Shown here: piece after piece, positions 1 through 8,911 of the stretch
Numbering within the stretch: position 1 is the stretch's first letter
Layout: each line of letters opens with the position of its first letter
The notes under the pieces: model-generated
What the model was told of the DNA's origin: nothing
Databases searched by the model: none
The model's input: only the letters and a program-made list of their open reading frames with translations
Program-made: the position numbers and the translations under genes
Origin: Gammaproteobacteria bacterium
GTDB taxonomy: Bacteria; Pseudomonadota; Gammaproteobacteria; HK1
Reading direction: 5' to 3'
DNA: 8,911 bases
Assembly: GCA_020444775.1 (NCBI GenBank)
Contig: JAGRHX010000348.1
Coordinates: 1 to 8,911, forward strand

Positions 1-2
1 AT

Positions 3-854
3 GTCGTCCTCTTCATCGGCTGCCGGGCCGGCTCGGTGACCACCGAGCGCTGGCGCTTCCCGGCGCCGGGCAAGCAACGCATCGTCCATCTGGACATCGA
101 CCCGGGCGTCATCGGCGCGAGCTACCGGCCGGACGCGGCGCTGGTCGGCGATGCGAAGCTTGCGTTGCAGGCGCTCGCCGCCAGCGTGCGTGCGCGGCCT
201 GGCGGCGCCGCGGCGCGCCGGGTGGCCAGCGCGCTGGCCGAGAAATACGCGATATTCGACCGGCTCGCCGCCGCCGACGAAGCGCCGATCAAACCCGAGC
301 GGCTGATCGCCACGCTGCAGCGTCTGCTGCCCGAGGACGCCGTGGTGGCCGCCGATCCCGGCACCCCCGGTCCCTACTTCTCGGGTTATTACCGGTGGCC
401 GCTGGCCGGTCGCCATTTCATCGCCAACCGGGCCCATGGCGCGCTCGGCTTCTCGCTCGCCGCCGCGGTAGGCGCTCACTTCGGACGACCCGACAAGACC
501 GTGCTGGGGGTCATGGGCGACGGTAGCTTCGGCATGGCGGTGGGTGAGCTGGAGACCATCAAGCGGCTGTCGCTGCCGGTCAAGCTGATCGTCATCTCCA
601 ACAGCATGTTCGGCTGGATCAAGGCCGGGCAGAAGGCCAGCTTTGGCGGGCGCTATTACTCGGTGGACTTCTCGCCCACCGACCACGCCGCGGTGGCACG
701 GGCCTATGGCATCGACGCCTGGCGGGTGGAAGCGCCAGCCGCGCTCGAGCCGACGCTGCGCGAGGCGCTGCAAAGCGATGGACCCGCGCTGGTCGACGTC
801 GTCTGCCAGCCGTTGCCCGAGGCCAATGCGCCGGTCTCGGAGTGGATTGCCTGA
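3..854 (+). CDS. Thiamine-diphosphate-dependent enzyme, acetolactate synthase-like (C-terminal part; 5' end outside window)
   Basis: The reading frame is open from base 3, so the gene begins upstream of the window; the GTG at 36 lies inside the conserved fold and is not taken as the start. About 283 residues are visible, corresponding to the end of the central domain ('IVHLDIDP' is typical of the central domain of this superfamily) and the complete C-terminal TPP-binding domain. The diphosphate/Mg-binding motif starts with GDG at visible residues 172-174 and ends with S-N at 199-200, so the usual paired Asn is Ser-Asn, keeping the second, metal-binding Asn. The 'ANRAHGALGFSLAAAVGA' stretch before it is also typical. 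Known members (acetolactate synthase, benzoylformate and other 2-keto acid decarboxylases) act on 2-keto acids in the cytoplasm. The catalytic glutamate sits in the missing N-terminal domain, so the reaction cannot be assigned. It is probably co-transcribed with the lactonase 48 bp downstream. Confidence 0.88.
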   Translation, partial: VVLFIGCRAGSVTTERWRFPAPGKQRIVHLDIDPGVIGASYRPDAALVGDAKLALQALAASVRARPGGAAARRVASALAEKYAIFDRLAAADEAPIKPERLIATLQRLLPEDAVVAADPGTPGPYFSGYYRWPLAGRHFIANRAHGALGFSLAAAVGAHFGRPDKTVLGVMGDGSFGMAVGELETIKRLSLPVKLIVISNSMFGWIKAGQKASFGGRYYSVDFSPTDHAAVARAYGIDAWRVEAPAALEPTLREALQSDGPALVDVVCQPLPEANAPVSEWIA

Positions 855-888
855 GGCATTGGAAGGGCACACGAGAGGAACACCACAC

Positions 889-893
889 GAGGG
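889..893 (+). promoter_or_regulatory. Ribosome binding site of the lactonase gene
   Basis: GAGGG lies nine bases upstream of the ATG at 903, in the 48-bp gap after the TPP enzyme. It supports that ATG as the lactonase start. I see no terminator in the gap, consistent with a shared transcript. Confidence 0.55.
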
Positions 894-902
894 ATATCCG
901 GC

Positions 903-2123
903 ATGAGCGGTCCGACCTTCTTCTATGCAGCGATCGGTGCCGAGCTGCACAGCCATGTCATCGACACCGACGGCGCGTCGCTGACCCGTACCGGCAGCAT
1001 CAGCCTGCCGTGCGGCGTGCAGTACGCCTGGCCACATCCGAGCCTGCCCATCGTCTACGTGGTCTGCAGCGACGGCGGCCCGGGCCGCAACGGCAACCAG
1101 CACGTCGCGCTGGCGCTCGAGATCGACGCTAGCGACGGCACGCTGCGTGAGCTCGGTTCGACCCGGCGCCTGCCGCACCGGCCGATCCACTGCACCGTGC
1201 ACCCCTCCGGGCGTTATCTCATCAGCGCCTACAACCAGCCGAGCAGCCTGGGTGTGCACGCCATCGACGCCGACGGACAACTCGGCGAGGCGATCGAGCA
1301 GGACGCGCTGGACACCGGCATCTACGCCCACCAGGTGATAGTCACCGCGTCCGGGGCCAGCGTGCTGTTGGTGACCCGCGGCAACGACGCCAGCGACGCG
1401 CGTGCCGAGGATCCCGGCGCCCTCAAGGTCTACGATTTCGACCAGGGGCGGCTGCGGGACCGGGCCTCGCTGGCGCCGGGAGACGGCCGTGGCTACGGCT
1501 TCGGGCCGCGCCATCTGGACCTCGATCCGGCGGGCCGTTTCGTCTACGTGTCGGTAGAGCGGCAGAACCAGCTACAGGTCTGGCCGCTGGATGGTGAGCA
1601 GCTGGGCGAGCGGCCCGCGCACGTCATCAGCTCGCTGGACGACTCAGCGGACCCGGTCGGCGGTCATCCCAACAGCAGCGCCGGCCTGCCGACCCAGCAG
1701 CTCGCCAGCGCCATCCACGTGCACCCGCGTGACCCGGGGCTGGTCTATCAGGCCAACCGCACTGCCCGGCTGCGCCGCGACGGCGGCTGGCCGGTCGCGC
1801 GCGACGGCGGCCAGGACAATCTGGCGGTCTACCGCATCGACCCCGAGAGCGGTCGACCGCAGGTGCTGCAGCACATCGCCAGCGGCAGCATCCACGTCCG
1901 CACCTTCTCCCTGCACCCCGACGGACGGCTGTTGATCGCCGCCACCATCGAGCCGATCCCGGTCGGCTCGGCCGCGACCGGGATCGAGCTGGTACCCGCC
2001 GCCTTGCTGCTCTATCGGGTCGCCGACGACGGCCGGCTCGAGCTGCGACGCCGCTACGACGTGGACACCGGCGGTGAGCTGATGTTCTGGACCGGCATGC
2101 TGACCCTGCCGGCCGGGCGCTGA
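903..2123 (+). CDS. Lactonase family protein, seven-bladed beta-propeller (6-phosphogluconolactonase Pgl/YbhE-like)
   Basis: The 406-residue protein has the repeated blade pattern of the PF10282 lactonase family: short beta-rich units with 'VHPSGRYLISAYN', 'LDPAGRFVYVSVERQN' and 'LHPDGRLLIAAT' spaced through the chain. The family signature 'GFGPRH' is present, with G-P-R-H at residues 201-204. The best-known member, E. coli Pgl, hydrolyses 6-phosphogluconolactone in the pentose phosphate pathway; other members open other sugar lactones or have unknown substrates, so no gene symbol is given. At 406 residues it is longer than E. coli Pgl (about 330). Part of the excess seems to be a Gly/Ser/Pro-rich loop around residues 246-268. 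There is no signal peptide or membrane segment, so it is probably cytoplasmic. The ATG at 903 is preceded by a good Shine-Dalgarno. It follows the TPP enzyme closely, suggesting a joint role in sugar-acid or keto-acid metabolism (inference). Confidence 0.87.
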   Translation: MSGPTFFYAAIGAELHSHVIDTDGASLTRTGSISLPCGVQYAWPHPSLPIVYVVCSDGGPGRNGNQHVALALEIDASDGTLRELGSTRRLPHRPIHCTVHPSGRYLISAYNQPSSLGVHAIDADGQLGEAIEQDALDTGIYAHQVIVTASGASVLLVTRGNDASDARAEDPGALKVYDFDQGRLRDRASLAPGDGRGYGFGPRHLDLDPAGRFVYVSVERQNQLQVWPLDGEQLGERPAHVISSLDDSADPVGGHPNSSAGLPTQQLASAIHVHPRDPGLVYQANRTARLRRDGGWPVARDGGQDNLAVYRIDPESGRPQVLQHIASGSIHVRTFSLHPDGRLLIAATIEPIPVGSAATGIELVPAALLLYRVADDGRLELRRRYDVDTGGELMFWTGMLTLPAGR

Positions 2124-2132
2124 TCGGGACCA

Positions 2133-2180
2133 GGCTCAAGATCCGCCGGGCTCGAGATCCGCCGGGCTCAAGATCCGCCA
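2133..2180 (+). repeat. Three tandem copies of a 16-bp unit just after the lactonase stop
   Basis: The unit GGCTCAAGATCCGCCG occurs at 2133-2148, 2149-2164 and 2165-2180. The middle copy has G for A at its sixth base (CTCGAG) and the last copy ends in A. The array starts nine bases after the stop codon. Sixteen is not a multiple of three, which fits non-coding DNA. It looks like a small slippage-generated array; no function is evident. Confidence 0.85.
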
Positions 2181-2181
2181 G

Positions 2182-2229
2182 GGCCTGCCGTACTAAGAGC
2201 GCAGTTCCAGGCCGGGACTTCTTCCCGGC
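2182..2229 (+). other. Two overlapping, mutually exclusive stem-loops downstream of the lactonase
   Basis: Stem A pairs GGCCTG (2182-2187) with CAGGCC (2208-2213) over a 20-nt loop. Stem B pairs GCCGGGA (2211-2217) with TCCCGGC (2223-2229) over a 5-nt loop (CTTCT). Bases 2211-2213 belong to both, so only one can form at a time. Stem B resembles an intrinsic-terminator hairpin, but no T-run follows it, so it is at best a weak or Rho-assisted terminator for the upstream TPP enzyme-lactonase transcript. An attenuator-like switch is possible but unsupported beyond the geometry. Confidence 0.35.
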
Positions 2230-2352
2230 GCGGCGTGGTCTCGGTGAACTCGGCTCGCGGCACCGGGGCCACGGCAACGACGGTTAGCGCGAGACGCCTG
2301 ACGGCGCGGTCATAACAGTTTCGATGCCGAACGTAGTCCACCCATCCCTGTC

Positions 2353-6930
<4,578 letters not shown>

Positions 6931-7045
6931 CGGTCGATACTGTCAATTGTTAAATCTGCATGCGAATATGGCGTTTCGCATTCTTGGACATCCGATTCCT
7001 GATCTTCGAATCGTCGGCGGGTCGTAGAATCGATCGCTTCGCCGA

Positions 7046-7065
7046 GCGCCGGTCACGTCCGGCGC
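7046..7065 (+). other. Perfect GC stem-loop between kinase and response regulator
   Basis: GCGCCGG (7046-7052) pairs with CCGGCGC (7059-7065) around the 6-nt loop TCACGT. It lies about 115 bp after the kinase stop and 88 bp before the regulator start. No T-run follows, so it is not a typical intrinsic terminator. It could be an mRNA processing or stability element, a partial attenuator that lets regulator and kinase be made at different levels, or a dyad protein-binding site. The rest of the 223-bp spacer has an AT-richer patch at about 6945-7030. That patch contains TAGAAT (7025-7030), a possible -10 box, but I could not match a convincing -35 to it. Confidence 0.35.
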
Positions 7066-7153
7066 GTCACGCAACGATGGACGCACATCCGCCGGCGCCC
7101 GTGGCCTGGCCGGCTCAATCACCCGAACTGAAGTCTCCCGCACTCATAACCCG

Positions 7154-7585
7154 ATGAGACGAAGCGCAGAAATCCTGCTGGTCGAGGACGATCCCGTCGA
7201 TGTGCGGCTCATGCAGCGCGCCATGCAAGGCGGTGACATACAAAAGCACCTGCACGTGGCCAGGGATGGTGTGGAAGGATTGCGCTTCTTGCGACGCGAG
7301 GGAGAGCACGCGAACGCGCCCAAGCCGGATCTGATCCTGTTGGATCTGAACATGCCACGTATGGGTGGTCTGGAGTTCCTGCAGGAGCTGCAGGCCGAGC
7401 CCGAGCTGACCCGTGCACCGGTGATCGTGCTGACCACCTCCGCCTCCGACGAGGACATCATCAGCGCCTATTCACTGAACGCCAACTGCTACATCACCAA
7501 GCCCGCCGACTTCACCGCTTTTGCCGAGATCATCCGCACCATCGAGACCTTCTGGCTGTCGATGGCGCGCCTGCCCGGCGTCTGA
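7154..7585 (+). CDS. Rcp1-type single-domain response regulator (CheY-like)
   Basis: The protein is 143 residues, a single receiver domain with no output domain. The acidic pocket is E11-D12-D13, the phospho-acceptor is Asp64 in 'LLDLNMPRMGG', the switch Thr is T94, and the conserved Lys is K116 in 'CYITKP'. The long beta4-alpha4 segment 'VLTTSASDEDI', followed by 'NANCYITKP' and a C-terminal 'FWL', is characteristic of the Rcp1 family, the partners of Cph1-type kinases. It lies directly downstream of such a kinase on the same strand, so it is very likely the cognate phospho-acceptor (inference). With no DNA-binding domain, its effect must come through protein contacts or passing phosphate on. 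The ATG at 7154 gives the short N-terminal arm usual for the family. No Shine-Dalgarno is obvious; the start overlaps the end of a doubtful 65-codon frame (6960-7157) in an ATGA arrangement. Confidence 0.93.
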   Translation: MRRSAEILLVEDDPVDVRLMQRAMQGGDIQKHLHVARDGVEGLRFLRREGEHANAPKPDLILLDLNMPRMGGLEFLQELQAEPELTRAPVIVLTTSASDEDIISAYSLNANCYITKPADFTAFAEIIRTIETFWLSMARLPGV

Positions 7586-7612
7586 ACACGCCGGCCCCGC
7601 CCGCCGCGACAG

Positions 7613-8785
7613 TCAGGTCTGTTGCTCGATCACCTGACGCAGGAACGCCTCGCAGGCCGCGATCTGGCTCAGCTCGATGTACTCGTTGGGCTGATGTGCC
7701 TGGTCGATCGAGCCCGGACCGCAGATGATCGCGGAAAAGCCCGACGACTGGAACTGGCCTGCCTCGGTGCAGTACGACACCGCGTCACTCGCATTGCTGC
7801 CCAGCAACGCAGTCACCAGCGCCTCGGCGCTGCCATCGGCCTCCGGCGCGAGACCGGGCACGTCGAACACCACCTCGGTATGGATGCCGGTCTGGGGTGC
7901 CACGGCCCGCATCGCCGGTAACACCTGCTCGTTGCAGAACTGCTCGAAACGACGCACGTAGAAATCGGCGTCGTCGTCCGGGACGTTGCGCATGTCCCAG
8001 CTGAAGCTGCATTCGCGCGAGATGATGTTGCGCGCGGTGCCGCCGTTCACCACACCGACGTGGATTGTGGTGTATGGCGGCGTGAAGCGCTTCGCCACCT
8101 CGCTGCTCGCGGCGCGTTGCCGGGCCAGCTCCGCCAGCTCGCCCAGGAAGGCGATGAGGCGCGAGGCGTTCATCACCGCGCTCACCCCACGATGGGTCTG
8201 CGCCGAGTGCGCCTCATGACCGGTCACGGTGGTATCGAATCCCTTCATGCCCTTGTGGGCATTGACCGGACGCATCCCGGTGGGCTCGCCGACGATGACC
8301 GCCCGACACGCCGGCAAGGCGCCGCTCATCGCCCGGATCATCGACGGCGCGCCGACACAGCCAACCTCCTCGTCATAGGAGAAGGCGAAATGGATCGGGC
8401 GGCTCAGACCCGCCGCCTGCATCTCGGGCACCAGGGCCAGGGCGACCGCGCAGAAGCTCTTCATGTCGGCGGTGCCACGCCCGAACAAGCGGCCGTCTCG
8501 CCGCACCACCTGGAAGGGATCGCTGTCCCAGGGCTGGCCGACCACCGGCACCACGTCGGTGTGCCCGGACAGCACCACGCCGCCCTCCCGGCTCGGCCCG
8601 ACCGTGGCATACAGATTCGCCTTCTGGCCACACGCGCTGGGCACCACCTGCGCCTGCACGCCGTGCCCGGCCAGATACTCGCCGACGAAATCGATGAGCT
8701 CCAGGTTCGAATCCCTGGAGACGGTCGGGAAGGCCACCAACCGCTCGATCAGCTCGAGCGATTTCGCATCAGGGTTTGAAGACAT
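7613..8785 (-). CDS. argE: Acetylornithine deacetylase (M20 family metallopeptidase)
   Basis: This cytoplasmic zinc/cobalt hydrolase converts N2-acetylornithine to ornithine and acetate in arginine biosynthesis. The start chosen at 8785 gives 390 residues, close to the usual ArgE length. Frames from 8857 or 8815 would add 24 or 10 residues of low-complexity N-terminus ahead of the conserved 'SLELIERLVAFPTVSRDSN'. GAGG on the minus strand (8798-8801) is 12 bases upstream, somewhat distant. Metal and catalytic residues are all present: H75 and D77 ('SGHTDVVP'), bridging D107 ('GRGTADMK'), general base E139 and ligand E140 ('FSYDEEVGC'), E167 ('VGEPTG') and H364 ('DQAHQPNEY'). His193 of 'GHEAHSA' is the dimer-domain histidine. 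The 'SYDEEVGCVGAP' form favours ArgE over DapE or other M20 deacylases. It converges on the response regulator, with 27 bp between stop codons and no terminator visible. Confidence 0.87.
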   Translation of the reverse strand: MSSNPDAKSLELIERLVAFPTVSRDSNLELIDFVGEYLAGHGVQAQVVPSACGQKANLYATVGPSREGGVVLSGHTDVVPVVGQPWDSDPFQVVRRDGRLFGRGTADMKSFCAVALALVPEMQAAGLSRPIHFAFSYDEEVGCVGAPSMIRAMSGALPACRAVIVGEPTGMRPVNAHKGMKGFDTTVTGHEAHSAQTHRGVSAVMNASRLIAFLGELAELARQRAASSEVAKRFTPPYTTIHVGVVNGGTARNIISRECSFSWDMRNVPDDDADFYVRRFEQFCNEQVLPAMRAVAPQTGIHTEVVFDVPGLAPEADGSAEALVTALLGSNASDAVSYCTEAGQFQSSGFSAIICGPGSIDQAHQPNEYIELSQIAACEAFLRQVIEQQT

Positions 8786-8825
8786 CGCCAGTCGGGACCT
8801 CGATCCATGCTGCATACCGTGGACC

Positions 8826-8831
8826 ATCCTA
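8826..8831 (-). promoter_or_regulatory. Possible -10 box for argE
   Basis: Read on the minus strand this is TAGGAT, 41 bases upstream of the chosen argE start, in a locally AT-richer patch of otherwise GC-rich DNA. No good -35 is seen 16-18 bases further upstream. If real, transcription would start near 8815-8820, inside the longer alternative reading frame, which would support the shorter 390-residue protein. Confidence 0.2.
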
Positions 8832-8886
8832 TCATCGGCCTCGACGCACGGGGGCATTGGTCAGCGGGGCAACAGCCCGCCTCCGG

Positions 8887-8911
8887 CCCCGACTCGCCCC
8901 CGACTCGCCCC
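8887..8911. repeat. Short C-rich tandem repeat at the right edge
   Basis: CCCCGACTCG is followed by CCCCCGACTCG and then the start of a third C-run, cut by the window edge. The period is about 11 bp. It lies in non-coding DNA upstream of argE (the first copy starts 102 bp from the chosen start). Its full length and role cannot be judged here. Confidence 0.5.

Noticed and set aside
1627..2277. 216-codon minus-strand frame across the lactonase 3' end and spacer
   Set aside because: It translates to Arg/Ala/Gly-rich low-complexity sequence typical of a shadow frame and lies opposite a well-supported lactonase.
2284..2316. Promoter for the kinase from TTAGCG and CATAAC
   Set aside because: Spacing between the two is about 21 bp and both are weak matches, so I did not list it.
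7586..7612. Bidirectional terminator between the convergent regulator and argE genes
   Set aside because: The 27 bp are GC-rich but contain no clear inverted repeat with a T-run on either strand.
8060..8779. 239-codon plus-strand frame opposite argE
   Set aside because: It is antisense to argE, whose metal-binding motifs are all intact. The frame's product has no recognisable motif.
8786..8857. N-terminal extension of argE from an ATG at 8857
   Set aside because: The extra 24 residues are not like the start of ArgE proteins, and the start at 8785 gives the usual family length. The possible -10 at 8826-8831 would also lie within the extension.

Overview
The window is GC-rich (roughly two thirds G+C by eye), and its coding regions strongly favour G or C at third codon positions. 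Together with an ArgE-type acetylornithine deacetylase, this suggests a high-GC proteobacterium, perhaps a gammaproteobacterium. That assignment is inference; no rRNA or other marker gene is present. I see no transposase, integrase, CRISPR array, tRNA or rRNA.

Layout, left to right. Bases 3-854 (+) are the 3' part of a thiamine-diphosphate enzyme gene of the acetolactate synthase-like superfamily, cut by the left edge. It is followed 48 bp later by a seven-bladed beta-propeller lactonase (903-2123, +), probably in the same transcript. A 229-bp spacer holds three tandem 16-bp repeats and two mutually exclusive stem-loops. Next is a 1525-residue hybrid-free sensor histidine kinase (2353-6930, +), followed after a 223-bp spacer by a stand-alone CheY-like response regulator of the Rcp1 type (7154-7585, +). 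On the opposite strand, converging on the regulator with only 27 bp between stop codons, lies argE (8785-7613, -).

The most striking gene is the kinase. It has one extracytoplasmic CHASE-like domain between two membrane helices, then eight consecutive PAS domains of one recognisable type (PAS_7-like), then a HisKA/HATPase core with the 'SHDLQTPLR' H-box typical of cyanobacterial phytochrome Cph1 and its relatives. The helical linkers between consecutive PAS domains come in exactly two lengths, 13 or 20 residues measured between fixed landmarks, so they differ by exactly one coiled-coil heptad. The adjacent Rcp1-like regulator fits the Cph1-Rcp1 kinase/regulator arrangement, but the phytochrome sensor module is replaced by CHASE plus eight PAS domains.

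How the genes work together: the kinase and regulator probably form a two-component phosphorelay whose regulator has no DNA-binding domain, so its output would be a protein-protein interaction or a further relay step. The TPP enzyme and lactonase look like a small metabolic unit acting on a keto acid and a sugar-type lactone, but the substrate cannot be read from this sequence. ArgE is an ordinary arginine-biosynthesis gene and is probably unrelated to the other two units.
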